From Rhodospirillales bacterium (GTDB lineage: Bacteria > Pseudomonadota > Alphaproteobacteria > Micavibrionales > Micavibrionaceae): 64,000 bases of DNA. Shown here piece after piece: positions 25,521 to 34,468 of this stretch. Under the pieces are notes generated by a model that saw only the letters and a program-made list of their open reading frames with translations, was not told the origin of the DNA and searched no databases. Within the stretch, counting starts at the first letter, position 1, and every line of letters begins with the position of its first letter. The translations under genes and the position numbers were made by a program. The stretch is from assembly GCA_020638295.1 (NCBI GenBank), contig JACKIU010000003.1, positions 62,001-126,000 of the forward strand, read 5' to 3'.

Positions 25521-26393
25521 TCAGTTGATGCTGGCGCCTTTATTGTTATTGGCCCGAAACGGGTCGGCCGGATAGGCGCCGAGGAATTTCACATCTGTGG
25601 CGTAAAAGCCGAGTTCTTCGAGGGCGAGTTTGAATTCGTCGCTGTCCGGATGGCCTTCGACATCGCAATAGAAGCTGGCGGCCTGGAAGTTCGGATCGAC
25701 GTAGGATTCGAGTTTTGACAGGCTGAGGCCGTTGGTGGCGAATCCGCCGAGGCATTTGTAGAGCGCGGCGGGAATATTACGAGCCTTGAAGATCAGCGAG
25801 GTGATGGTCGGAACGGATTCGTCGGGGATTTCCGGTTCTTTGCCCAAAATTAAAAAGCGTGTGGTGTTATGATGTTCGTCCTGAATATGTTTTTCGAGGA
25901 TTTCGAGGCCGTAGATTTCGGCGGCGAGTTCCGAGGCGATAGCGCTGTGCAGGGGATCTTTGCGCCGGGCAATTTCCTCAGCCGCGCCGGCGGTGTCGGC
26001 ATGAACGTGGGCGGTCAGTTTGTGTTTTTGAATAAATTTTTTACATTGCGGCAAGGCATGAACGTGGCTGTGGACATGTTTGATGTCTTTGAGTTTTGTG
26101 CCTTTTATGCCCAACAGCGCATGACGGATGGGTTGAAAATGTTCACCGATAATGTACAGGTTGCCTTCAGGCATCAGGTGATGGACGTCGGCGACACGCC
26201 CTGCAATGGTATTGTCGATCGGGATCATCGCCAGATCAGCCTTGCTTTCGTTGACGGCGGCGAAGGCATCGTCAAAGGAATTGCACGGTACGGTTTCAAG
26301 CGTTGGAAACACGGTGCGGCAGGCGAGGTCTGAAAAGGCACCCTTGGCTCCTTGAAACGCGATTTTTTTAATGTTTTTAAGATCCATATTCAT
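25521..26393 (-). CDS. pheA: Prephenate dehydratase
   Basis: 290 residues from the ATG at 26393. It converts prephenate to phenylpyruvate in phenylalanine synthesis. The catalytic periplasmic-binding-like domain includes IAFQGAKGAFSDLA, VPIDNT-type AMIPIDNTIAG and the NTTRF motif; the C-terminal ACT domain (SLIFKARNIPAALYKCLGGFATNGLSLSKLES) provides phenylalanine feedback inhibition. There is no chorismate mutase domain. The frame is open to 26459, but the extra 22 residues lack homology, so the later ATG is preferred. Confidence 0.92.
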   Translation of the reverse strand: MNMDLKNIKKIAFQGAKGAFSDLACRTVFPTLETVPCNSFDDAFAAVNESKADLAMIPIDNTIAGRVADVHHLMPEGNLYIIGEHFQPIRHALLGIKGTKLKDIKHVHSHVHALPQCKKFIQKHKLTAHVHADTAGAAEEIARRKDPLHSAIASELAAEIYGLEILEKHIQDEHHNTTRFLILGKEPEIPDESVPTITSLIFKARNIPAALYKCLGGFATNGLSLSKLESYVDPNFQAASFYCDVEGHPDSDEFKLALEELGFYATDVKFLGAYPADPFRANNNKGASIN

Positions 26394-26530
26394 CTCAGGA
26401 TTTGTTTTTGCTAAATTATAGTTGAAGACTATACGCAAAGTGTTTATCTGTGTCGACAAACGGTTTTAAACTGCGCGTTAAACTGTTATAGTTCTGAAAA
26501 AATATCACAAAAACAAAGGTCTTAGATCTC

Positions 26531-27166
26531 ATGAATATGGAACAAAATAAAATTTTCGCAGCGATTCTGGTTGCCGGTATTGTTGCGATGCTCAGCGGCT
26601 TTATCGCGGATAATGCCGTATCCCCTGAATATCCCGAGCGCGATGCGGTCAGCATTGACGTGGCTGTTATCGGTTCGGCAAATGCCGCCGAGGCTGACAA
26701 GCCGAGCGGACCTGAGCCGATTTTGGGCATGATTGCTTCGGCGGATGTGGCCAAGGGCGAGAAATTGTCAAAAGCCTGTGCGGCTTGTCATTCGTTCGAT
26801 CAGGGCGGACCGAACAAGGTTGGGCCGAACCTGTATGGTGTGGTTGGCTCGTCGAAGGGTGGCAAGGCCGGGTTTTCTTATTCTGCCGGGATGGCTGAAA
26901 AAGGCGGTTCCTGGGGTTATGCCGAGTTGAATGAGTTTTTGTGGAAGCCTAAAGCCTATATTAACGGCACCAAGATGAATTTTAACGGGTTGAAAAAACC
27001 GGAAGACCGGGCGGCGATGATTGCCTGGTTGCGGACACAGGCTGCTAGCCCGGCAGCGATGCCGAGCGATGCCGATATTGCTGCGGAAGCTGAGGCCTCT
27101 GCGCCTGAAGCTGCCGAAGAAGCCAGCGAGGCAGTTGAAGAGGCGGCTGAACCGGCTGCTCATTAG
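26531..27166 (+). CDS. Membrane-anchored cytochrome c
   Basis: 211 residues. An uncleaved N-terminal helix (about 8-27, IFAAILVAGIVAMLSGFIAD) anchors a class I c-type domain with haem motif CAACH near residue 81 and a methionine ligand in GTKMNF. The family is the alphaproteobacterial CycM type that carries electrons from the bc1 complex to the oxidase. The C-terminal 45 residues are unusual: an Ala/Glu-rich acidic tail (AAEAEASAPEAAEEASEAVEE). Confidence 0.88.
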   Translation: MNMEQNKIFAAILVAGIVAMLSGFIADNAVSPEYPERDAVSIDVAVIGSANAAEADKPSGPEPILGMIASADVAKGEKLSKACAACHSFDQGGPNKVGPNLYGVVGSSKGGKAGFSYSAGMAEKGGSWGYAELNEFLWKPKAYINGTKMNFNGLKKPEDRAAMIAWLRTQAASPAAMPSDADIAAEAEASAPEAAEEASEAVEEAAEPAAH

Positions 27167-27187
27167 GCGCAGGTTTTAAGATTTTGT

Positions 27188-27219
27188 AAGAAAGCCGCCT
27201 GAGACCGGGCGGCTTTCTT
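27188..27219. terminator. Bidirectional terminator
   Basis: AAGAAAGCCGCC (27188-27199) and GGCGGCTTTCTT (27208-27219) form a 12-bp perfect stem with an 8-base loop; T-rich bases follow on + and the A-rich start serves the minus strand. It separates the convergent cytochrome c and holC genes. Confidence 0.85.
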
Positions 27220-27226
27220 GTTTGTG

Positions 27227-27679
27227 TCAGGCTTTTTGTTCCCAGCGACCTTCAGGGCTTTGTTGCCAGTAAGAAAGGGTATGATCGCCGGAGTTTTTCA
27301 GGGCTTTCCAACGCGTGCGCGCGGCGCTGAGCATTTCCGGATTGTTGCCGTCAAACATATCGCAGATGAGTTGGAAGTCGTGGGTTTCCGGGGCATTTTG
27401 GCTGTGAGTGAGGATGAGGAGGTCGCTGGCATTCGGGTTTTCGTCTTTGCTTGTGATAAAAACCGGCTGGTCGGATGCATGGCCATCTTTTTTGGTTCCG
27501 TGGGGCAGGAAGCTGTCCGGGTTATAGGTCCAGAGATGGGCGTTAAGACGCTCGGCCTCTTGGTCGTTCGGTGTTTTGATGAGGATGCGGCGGCCGTTTT
27601 GGAACGCTTTGGCCAGCAATTGCGGCAGGGCTTGGTCGAGGCCGGAGCGTTCGAGGTGGTAAAATCTTATTTCTGTCAT
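27227..27679 (-). CDS. holC: DNA polymerase III chi subunit
   Basis: 150 residues. Family start TEIRFYHLERSGLDQALPQLLAKAFQNGRRILI and the DLWTYNPDSFLPHG-like segment (HLWTYNPDSFLPHG) are clear, as is DMFDGNNPE. Chi links the clamp loader to SSB. Usually found right after pepA; here two other genes lie between them. Confidence 0.9.
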   Translation of the reverse strand: MTEIRFYHLERSGLDQALPQLLAKAFQNGRRILIKTPNDQEAERLNAHLWTYNPDSFLPHGTKKDGHASDQPVFITSKDENPNASDLLILTHSQNAPETHDFQLICDMFDGNNPEMLSAARTRWKALKNSGDHTLSYWQQSPEGRWEQKA

Positions 27680-27821
27680 TAGAAATCTTCCTTAACGGGC
27701 TATTTTGCGCCAAATCAACATGAAAATGCCTCTTCGCATGCTCATGTATCGCATATACACTGCGCTGCTCATCGTTATTTTCATGTTACCTTGTCACAAA
27801 ATATCTCCGTTAGAAAGATTT

Positions 27822-29033
27822 CTAAGATTTTCTTTCCACTGCCGGGGCGTAGGTGTGTTTGTGTCCCTGATAATCGGTGACAGCGTAGCCGCCATCGGCC
27901 AGCGGTTCAAGGGCGCAAGGGGTGAGGGGCACTTTGCCAAAGCCGCCGGGGATATCGAGCATGTAGGTAGGCTGGCATAGACCGGACAGGCGGCCACGCA
28001 GTTTTTGCATGATGGTCTGGCCTTCGGCGATGGAGAGGCGGAAATGGCCGGTGCCGGGGGCCAGATCCGGATGGTGCAGGTAGTAGGGTTTGACATGCAG
28101 GGCGACCAGTTCGCGGTACAAACCGGTCAGTATGTCGGCGTCATTGTTGATGTCCTTGAGCAATACAGACTGGGAGAGGAGAGAGATTCCGGCTTTGTGT
28201 AGGGCGATGATGGCGGCGCGATTTTCGGCAGTAAGTTCCTGAGCGTGATTGATATGCAGCGCTATGTAGAGGGCTTTTTCGCCGGAATCCGACCGGTTGG
28301 TTTGGGTAGTGATGGCGCTGATGAGTTCCGGCGTGACGCGAGCCGGGTCGGCGATGGGCAGGCGGGTATGAATACGGATGACTTTCACGTGATCGATGGC
28401 GTGCAGGGCGCTCATGAGTTCTCCGAGGTGACGCGGGGAAAGAACCAGCGGATCACCGCCGGTGAGGATGACTTCCCAGATTTCGGGGTGAGCGCGGATG
28501 TAATCGAGAGCGGCGGTGCGTTCGTTGGCGCTCAGGATGTCCGGGGCTTTTTCTCCTTTCGGGCCGACCTGTTCGCGGCGGAAGCAATAGCGGCAATAGA
28601 CAGCGCAGACATTTGCGGGTTTGAACAATACGCGGTCGGGATAGCGATGGACGATGCCTTTGACGGGGCTGTGCATTTCATCGCCGATCGGGTCGAGGCG
28701 TTCTTCGGGCAGGATTTTGAGTTCACAATTTTGCGGCAGATATTGCTTTGCTACGGGATCGTTGGTGACATCACCGGATATGGTACGTTTAATGTTTTGC
28801 GTGATTCTGTACGCGTATTTTTTGAGCAGGGTACTTCCTGTATCTCCACCCTTTGATTTTACATAATCTAATTCCAAGGAAGAAAGATGTGAGGAGGTGG
28901 GAGGAGGTGGAAGCATGTTGGATGCGTACGGTTTTTGTTTATTGTTTGGCATTGGTGCATACATATAGGGAAGTGAAAATAAAAAACCTTTAAAAATCAA
29001 CGCGGAGAAGCGGAGTTTCGGAGTTTTTAACAT
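27822..29033 (-). CDS. Lysine 2,3-aminomutase family radical SAM protein
   Basis: Up to 403 residues. The cluster motif CAVYCRYC (C143, C147, C150) binds the 4Fe-4S cluster; HRYPDRVLFKPANVC before it and VILTGGDPLVLSP after it are typical of the KamA/EpmB family, which isomerises lysine to beta-lysine using PLP (KamA) or on EF-P (EpmB). No epmA or efp is close enough to decide. The start is doubtful: the ATG at 29033 has GGAGGTGA directly before it but lies in the loop of a strong hairpin, and the first 45 residues lack homology; ATGs at 28964 and 28952 are alternatives. Confidence 0.85.
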   Translation of the reverse strand: MLKTPKLRFSALIFKGFLFSLPYMYAPMPNNKQKPYASNMLPPPPTSSHLSSLELDYVKSKGGDTGSTLLKKYAYRITQNIKRTISGDVTNDPVAKQYLPQNCELKILPEERLDPIGDEMHSPVKGIVHRYPDRVLFKPANVCAVYCRYCFRREQVGPKGEKAPDILSANERTAALDYIRAHPEIWEVILTGGDPLVLSPRHLGELMSALHAIDHVKVIRIHTRLPIADPARVTPELISAITTQTNRSDSGEKALYIALHINHAQELTAENRAAIIALHKAGISLLSQSVLLKDINNDADILTGLYRELVALHVKPYYLHHPDLAPGTGHFRLSIAEGQTIMQKLRGRLSGLCQPTYMLDIPGGFGKVPLTPCALEPLADGGYAVTDYQGHKHTYAPAVERKS

Positions 29034-29059
29034 TCACCTCCGAATCTCCGAAACTCCGC
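29010..29059. repeat. Long inverted repeat upstream of the aminomutase gene
   Basis: GCGGAGTTTCGGAG (29010-29023) and CTCCGAAACTCCGC (29046-29059) are perfect 14-bp arms with a 22-base loop. Read on the minus strand, T-rich sequence follows within 10-20 bases, so it may terminate transcription from the pepA-GNAT unit. Confidence 0.6.
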
Positions 29060-29108
29060 GTAAAATAAAACGTTTCTGCATTTATTATATATCTTTGTTA
29101 AGCAACCT

Positions 29109-29624
29109 CTATTTTTTGAGATGGAGGACATAGGTGTAATCAATATCTTTCTGGCCGTTGCCAAAGGTCAGGGTTTGTTGCCCGGTGGGTTGAAAGCCGT
29201 AGGCTTGGTTGGCGCGGCGTGAAACTTCGTTGCCTTTACGGTGGGAAACCACAATTTTTTCGATAAGCGGGTGGTTTTGTGCCCAGTTTATGCGGGCTTC
29301 GTAGAGCATTTTCGAGAAGCCTTGGCCTCGATATGCGGGGACGATGTAGCCCATGGCGAGGATGCCGGTTTTGCCTGACGGGTCATCTTTCCACGTAAAA
29401 ATGCTGCCCAGACCGATATTCTTATCGGCATCAAACAGTCCGAAAAGCGCGCGGTCGCCGCCGCGCAGTGTTTCTTTCCAATAGCTTTGAGAGTGGTTGA
29501 GCGCATTTTTGTAAGAGGCGAGATAAACGCCTTCGCAGTCTTTAAGCGCTGCGAGGCGTATATCGCGGAACTGTTGCCAGTCTTCTTCGGAGAATTGGCG
29601 GATGTGGATGTCATCAGCCTTCAT
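29109..29624 (-). CDS. GNAT-family N-acetyltransferase
   Basis: 171 residues from the ATG at 29624 (MKADDIHIRQFSEEDW). The acetyl-CoA motif A is visible as AMGYIVPAYRGQGFSKMLYEA, with the R/Q-x-x-G-x-G/A pattern. The substrate is unknown. The start overlaps the end of pepA by 11 bases, so translation is probably coupled. The open frame continues far upstream, but that part is out of frame with pepA and is not protein-like. Confidence 0.85.
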   Translation of the reverse strand: MKADDIHIRQFSEEDWQQFRDIRLAALKDCEGVYLASYKNALNHSQSYWKETLRGGDRALFGLFDADKNIGLGSIFTWKDDPSGKTGILAMGYIVPAYRGQGFSKMLYEARINWAQNHPLIEKIVVSHRKGNEVSRRANQAYGFQPTGQQTLTFGNGQKDIDYTYVLHLKK

Positions 29625-31140
29625 AATATTTTGCAACGAGGTCGTTGAGGACACGTACACCGAAGCCGGAGCCGAATTTGGGTACGGTCGGTTGATCGGA
29701 TTTGCGCCAGGCGGTGCCGGCGATATCCATATGTGCCCAGCGTGTGCCTTCATTGATGAAATGGCCGAGGAAGGCGGCGGCGGTGCAGGAGCCGGCATTG
29801 CGGCTCTTACCCGTGTTTTGCAGATCGGCGACTTCGCTTTCGACTTCTTTAGTCCAGACCTCATCCAAGGGCATGCGCCAGAGTTTTTCGCCGCTGGCCG
29901 CGCTGGCCTTTTCCATTTGTTTCCACAGTGTGTCGTCATTGACAAAGGTGCCGCAATATTCATGGCCCAAGGCGACGAGAATGGCGCCGGTGAGGGTGGC
30001 CAGATCGATGACGAATTCCGGGCTGTACGTTTCTTGCATATAGCTGAGGCAGTCGGCGAGAACGAGGCGGCCTTCGGCGTCGGTGTTGAGGACTTCGATA
30101 GTTTTGCCGGCATAGGTGGTGATGACATCGCCGGGGCGGTAGGCTATGGAGGAGGGCATATTTTCGGCCAAGCCGACAATGCCGACGGCGTTGCATTTCG
30201 CCCCGCGCAGGGCGAGGGTTTTGATCAAGCCGACCACGGCGGCCGAGCCGCCCATATCCATTTTCATTTCGTCCATGTTCGGGCCGGGTTTGAGCGAGAT
30301 ACCGCCCGTATCAAAGGTGACGCCCTTGCCGACAAAGCCGAGGCGCGGGGCGTTTTTGGCTTTGCTTTTTGATGAAGACGGGGCGCCGTTATAGCGCATG
30401 ATGACCATGCGCGGTTTGCGGGAAGAGCCTTGGCCGACGGCGGAAATGCCGCCCATGCCGAGTTTGAGAAGTTTTTTATCGTCAAAAATTTCGATCTCGA
30501 CGCCGAGCGGTTTCAGCTCTTTTTCAATGATTTTGGCGTAGCTGTCGGGGTAGAGCTCGTTCGGCGCGGTATTGACCAGATCGCGGGCGAGGAAGGCACC
30601 TTGAGTGACATGACTGAGGGCTTCGTAGGCGCTTTTGGCCTTGGCCGGATGAGCGTCGACGGTGCGCAGGGCTGAGATGTCTTTGGGCGCGTCTTCGGTT
30701 TTCTTTTTCGATTTGTAACGATCAAAATTGTAGTGGCGCAGGACAAAGCCATTGGCGAGGTGGGCGGCAAGATCTTCGCTTTTGAGTTTTTTGCTGTGTG
30801 TGGTCAGAATGTCCAGCGTGTCTATGTCGGCCTTTGAGAATTTGGCGGCGAGCGTACCGCCGGCGGTTTCGGTTTTGAGTGCGTCGAGTTCGTCATATTT
30901 GCCCAGACCCAAAACAATGATGCGGTCGATTTCGTTTTTTCCTGCGGGGTAGAGTTCGAGCGTTTCGCCGACTTTGCCTTTGAAGCTTTGATTGCGTTTC
31001 AGGGCGCCGGTGATGCTACCATCTAGCGTTTTATCCAGTTTTTCCGCCTGCGGGCTGAGGCCGGCGTCTTCGAAAGTCAGGGCGATGAGTGCACCGGCCA
31101 GTTTTGTATCGGTTTTGGGGAATGTGACTTTCAGGCTCAT
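29614..31140 (-). CDS. pepA: Leucyl aminopeptidase (M17)
   Basis: 508 residues. The C-terminal catalytic half contains the family signature NTDAEGRLVLAD, preceded by KGVTFDTGGISLKPGPNMDEMKMDMGG with the metal-binding Lys, Asp and Asp residues. It removes N-terminal residues from peptides; E. coli PepA also binds DNA, which cannot be judged here. Divergent from lptF. Confidence 0.95.
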   Translation of the reverse strand: MSLKVTFPKTDTKLAGALIALTFEDAGLSPQAEKLDKTLDGSITGALKRNQSFKGKVGETLELYPAGKNEIDRIIVLGLGKYDELDALKTETAGGTLAAKFSKADIDTLDILTTHSKKLKSEDLAAHLANGFVLRHYNFDRYKSKKKTEDAPKDISALRTVDAHPAKAKSAYEALSHVTQGAFLARDLVNTAPNELYPDSYAKIIEKELKPLGVEIEIFDDKKLLKLGMGGISAVGQGSSRKPRMVIMRYNGAPSSSKSKAKNAPRLGFVGKGVTFDTGGISLKPGPNMDEMKMDMGGSAAVVGLIKTLALRGAKCNAVGIVGLAENMPSSIAYRPGDVITTYAGKTIEVLNTDAEGRLVLADCLSYMQETYSPEFVIDLATLTGAILVALGHEYCGTFVNDDTLWKQMEKASAASGEKLWRMPLDEVWTKEVESEVADLQNTGKSRNAGSCTAAAFLGHFINEGTRWAHMDIAGTAWRKSDQPTVPKFGSGFGVRVLNDLVAKYYEG

Positions 31141-31222
31141 GGGTTTTATCTTCCTCTATTAGGGCTTCTCAGATTCTTACGTGCAGGCTATAAAGACTAT
31201 AAAGTTTTGATCTTGAGCGTAA

Positions 31223-32353
31223 ATGAATATTTTCGATCGTTACATTTTTAAAAATCTTTTTATCGCGACGTTCTTCATTGCCGTGACGTTGGCGGTGGTG
31301 ATTTTTCTGACGCAGTCCCTGCGGTTTTTGGAGCTGGTGATTGAATCGGGCGCATCGAGCGGCGCGTTTTGGGTTTTGACCCTGCTGGCTTTGCCGCGGT
31401 TTTTTGAAATTATTTTGCCGTTATCGCTGATGGCGGCGACGTTGTTTATTTATAATCGGATGACCAGCGATTCAGAGCTGGTTGTTGTACGGGCGACGGG
31501 ATATGCGCCGTTTGCTTTGGCGCGGCCTGCTTTGATGTTGTCGATGATGGCGGCGTTGTTTTTGTTGGCGGTTACGCTTTGGGTGGCGCCGAAGTCAATC
31601 AGTATGATGCAGGAAAAGCGCGAGATGATTAAGGCGCAATTTTCGACGCTGTTGTTTCGCGAGGGGGTGTTTAACAAGGTTGGTAACGGGTTGACGGTGT
31701 ATGTCCGCGCACGGGGTCAAGATGGGGCTTTGTCCGGGTTGATGATTCACGATAGCCGCGATCCGAAGGTTCCTCCTTCAACGATTTTGGCGCAGCGTGG
31801 GGCTCTGGTTTCGACTGCGCAAGGATATCAGGTTGTTGTTTATGAAGGATCGCGGCAGGAATATGACTCGGATAAAGGCGTTTTAAAGCGGCTGGATTTT
31901 AATCGCTATACGATTGATCTGCCGGAGAGCGATCCGGTCCGTCAGCGTTGGGCTGAGCCGGATGAACGGACCATTGGTGAATTGTTGAACCCCGATCGGC
32001 AAGTTAAGCGCGATTTGGAGAGTATACGCGATTTTCAGGTTGAGGTTCATCGGCGTGTTGTCAGTCCGCTGCTGGCGGTTGTATTTACGTTGATTGCCTG
32101 TGCATTCCTGCTGATCGGGCCGGTTGGCCGTCGCGGCCAGACGCAAAGGATTGTTATGGCGGCGGTCAGTGTGGTGGTTATTCAGGGGCTGTATATTGCG
32201 GCTTATAATATGGCGCGTCAGAGTAATGCAGGGTTGGTTTTCATGTATATGCTGGTGCTTTTGCCTATGGGGACCTGCATTTTTGCTTTAAGCGGGGTGA
32301 GCGATGCCTGGCGGCGGCGCTTTTTGTATCAGTGGCGCAGGGGTGCGGTATGA
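31223..32353 (+). CDS. lptF: LPS export permease LptF
   Basis: 376 residues. YjgP/YjgQ family: the start NIFDRYIFKNLFIATFFIAVTLAVVIFLTQSLRF gives the first membrane helix, three N-terminal and three C-terminal helices flank a periplasmic jellyroll (about 130-260). It forms the LPS channel with LptG, powered by LptB (encoded at 12383). Its stop overlaps the start of lptG (ATGA). Confidence 0.93.
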   Translation: MNIFDRYIFKNLFIATFFIAVTLAVVIFLTQSLRFLELVIESGASSGAFWVLTLLALPRFFEIILPLSLMAATLFIYNRMTSDSELVVVRATGYAPFALARPALMLSMMAALFLLAVTLWVAPKSISMMQEKREMIKAQFSTLLFREGVFNKVGNGLTVYVRARGQDGALSGLMIHDSRDPKVPPSTILAQRGALVSTAQGYQVVVYEGSRQEYDSDKGVLKRLDFNRYTIDLPESDPVRQRWAEPDERTIGELLNPDRQVKRDLESIRDFQVEVHRRVVSPLLAVVFTLIACAFLLIGPVGRRGQTQRIVMAAVSVVVIQGLYIAAYNMARQSNAGLVFMYMLVLLPMGTCIFALSGVSDAWRRRFLYQWRRGAV

Positions 32354-33477
32354 GCGCGACGATGACCCTAAGCCGTTATCTGGCACGAAATTATTTTTTG
32401 AACATGATGATGTTTTTGTTCGCTCTGCTCGGGGTGATTTACCTGTTTGATACGGTGGAATTGATCCGCCGGGCAAGTAAGGGGCAGGACGTGCCTTTGA
32501 TGCTGGTGTTGCAGATGGGGCTGCTGAAGTTACCGGAAGTGGGGCAGATGTTGTTTCCCTTTGCCGTGTTGTTCAGTGCGATGTTGACGTTCTGGCAGCT
32601 TAATCGGCGTTCCGAGCTGGTGGTGTTGCGTTCGGCAGGGTTTTCAGTCTGGCAGTTTTTGACCCCGGTCGTGTTTGTTGCGGCATTGATCGGCGTTTTT
32701 CAGGTCAGTGCGCTTAATCCGGTCGGAGCGATGCTGATTGCCAAATACGAACGGCTGGAAAACGAATATCTCAATAGAGAAGACAGTCAGATTGCGCTGT
32801 TCAAGGAGGGGTTGTGGTTGCGTCAGAGTACGGATGGACGGGTGTTTGAAGGTGATGACGATGTGCAAAAAGGGTATGTCATTTTTCATGCGCGCAAAGT
32901 TGTGCCGCCGCAATGGGATTTGCAGAGGGTGACGTTGTTTTATTTCGGGCATAATGACGCGGTGCGGATGCGGGTTGATGCGGAAAAAGCCCATCTCGAG
33001 CCCGGGCGCTGGGTGTTTGAGAATGTGCGGGCGCACCGAAGCGGCGTTGAGGCGGATGTTAAGTCTGACATGGTTTTGCCGACCTCTTTGAGCCTTAAAG
33101 ACATTGAAGAAAGTTTTTCTTCGGCGGAAACCATTCCGTTCTGGGCGCTGCCTTCACATATACAAACTCTGGAACAAACCGGTTTTGATGCGAGCCGGTT
33201 GCGTGTGTATTTTTACGGCCTTTTGTCACAGCCGCTATTTTTTGCGGCGATGGTGTTGCTGGCGGCGAGCGTGTCCATTCGTCCGCCGCGTATGGGCGGC
33301 GGGTTGATGCTGTTTGTCCTTGGGGTGTTTCTCGGTTTTGTCGTGTTTTTTATCTCAAGTTATTTGCAGGCGCTGGGCTCTTCGAACCAGATTCCGCCGC
33401 TATTGGCGGCGTGGTCACCAGCGGTTGTGTGCTTTTTATATGGGCTGAGCGCGATGATGCATCTGGAGGAGGGGTAG
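32350..33477 (+). CDS. lptG: LPS export permease LptG
   Basis: 375 residues from the ATG at 32350, which overlaps the lptF stop as ATGA; six codons further upstream are open but overlap lptF. Same fold as LptF: helices at about 15-35, 55-80 and 100-120, a periplasmic domain, and three C-terminal helices ending in a Glu-rich tail (MMHLEEG). Partner of LptF in the Lpt complex. Confidence 0.93.
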   Translation: MSATMTLSRYLARNYFLNMMMFLFALLGVIYLFDTVELIRRASKGQDVPLMLVLQMGLLKLPEVGQMLFPFAVLFSAMLTFWQLNRRSELVVLRSAGFSVWQFLTPVVFVAALIGVFQVSALNPVGAMLIAKYERLENEYLNREDSQIALFKEGLWLRQSTDGRVFEGDDDVQKGYVIFHARKVVPPQWDLQRVTLFYFGHNDAVRMRVDAEKAHLEPGRWVFENVRAHRSGVEADVKSDMVLPTSLSLKDIEESFSSAETIPFWALPSHIQTLEQTGFDASRLRVYFYGLLSQPLFFAAMVLLAASVSIRPPRMGGGLMLFVLGVFLGFVVFFISSYLQALGSSNQIPPLLAAWSPAVVCFLYGLSAMMHLEEG

Positions 33478-33641
33478 TCTAATATATTGATTATTAATGA
33501 TTTTTAATATTTTTTTGTCAATTTCAAAAATTTTTTGCCGCTGTTAACTTTTTAATAATCCTCTGTTGGTTAAATAGTGGAAAATAACTTTCCTTTCTTG
33601 ACTTGCGTACATCTTTCAATCACTTATAGAAGGTCGGATTC

Positions 33642-34439
33642 ATGTTTAAATCTGAAGCGGTAGGTATGAGCAATATTATGTTTAAATACAAAGCACTGAT
33701 AGCTTTATCAGCGACGGTTCTGCTTGTGGGCGGTTGCGCCTCAAATAATGAGAGCAATGTTATGGCAGGCGGCATTGAGGTCAGCGACCCGTTCGAGGAT
33801 GTGAACCGGGCGATTTTCTCTTTTAACACTGCGGTTGACAAAGCGGTTATTCACCCGGTTGCCAAAGGGTATAATGCGGTTGTTCCCGAGCCTGCACGCA
33901 CCGGGGTTGATAACGCACTCAAAAACCTGCGTTCGCCGGTCACTCTGGCAAACCAGTTGTTGCAGGGCGACTTAGAGGGCGCAGGCGATGTTGTTGTGCG
34001 TGCTGTGGTCAATACGTTGCTGGGGCTTGGCGGTCTGGTCGATCTGGCCGGACATGAAGGTATTGAATATGAAGGCGAAGATTTCGGTCAAACGCTCGCT
34101 ACGTGGGGCGTTGGTCATGGTCCGTATCTGGTCGTACCGATTTTAGGGCCGTCCTCGACGCGTGATTATATCGGTTATGCCGTTGATTCTTTCGCCGATC
34201 CGTTGCGCTGGTATCTCTTCAATATTGAAGAGGAAGGTATTTACTACGGCAAAGTTGGCATGGATTATCTGAATTTGCGCGCGTCTTTGGTTGACGTTCT
34301 CGAAGATCTTGAGAGAAGCTCGATTGACTATTATGCTGCTACGCGTAGTGCATATTATCAGCGTCGTGAGGCTTTGGTGAATGATCAGGGGTCTGATGTG
34401 ATTACTGCACCGGCTATTCCTGATTATGACGATTACTAA
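33642..34439 (+). CDS. mlaA: Phospholipid-transport lipoprotein MlaA (VacJ)
   Basis: 265 residues. Lipoprotein signal with lipobox LLVGGC, Cys at residue 32; the family core DPFEDVNRAIFSFN... and LRSPVTLANQLLQGDLEGA follows, then GHGPYLVVPILGPSSTRD. MlaA removes misplaced phospholipids from the outer leaflet of the outer membrane. Start at 33642 chosen for GAAGG 8 bases upstream; ATGs at 33666 and 33678 are alternatives. mlaC follows 29 bases later. Confidence 0.93.
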   Translation: MFKSEAVGMSNIMFKYKALIALSATVLLVGGCASNNESNVMAGGIEVSDPFEDVNRAIFSFNTAVDKAVIHPVAKGYNAVVPEPARTGVDNALKNLRSPVTLANQLLQGDLEGAGDVVVRAVVNTLLGLGGLVDLAGHEGIEYEGEDFGQTLATWGVGHGPYLVVPILGPSSTRDYIGYAVDSFADPLRWYLFNIEEEGIYYGKVGMDYLNLRASLVDVLEDLERSSIDYYAATRSAYYQRREALVNDQGSDVITAPAIPDYDDY

Positions 34440-34468
34440 GCCGTACAAGGTTTGAAGGTGAGATATTT

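Noticed and set aside
29625..30128. N-terminal extension of the GNAT frame into pepA
   Set aside because: The extra part is a shifted-frame reading of pepA, rich in Ser/Pro/Ala; homology starts at the ATG at 29624.
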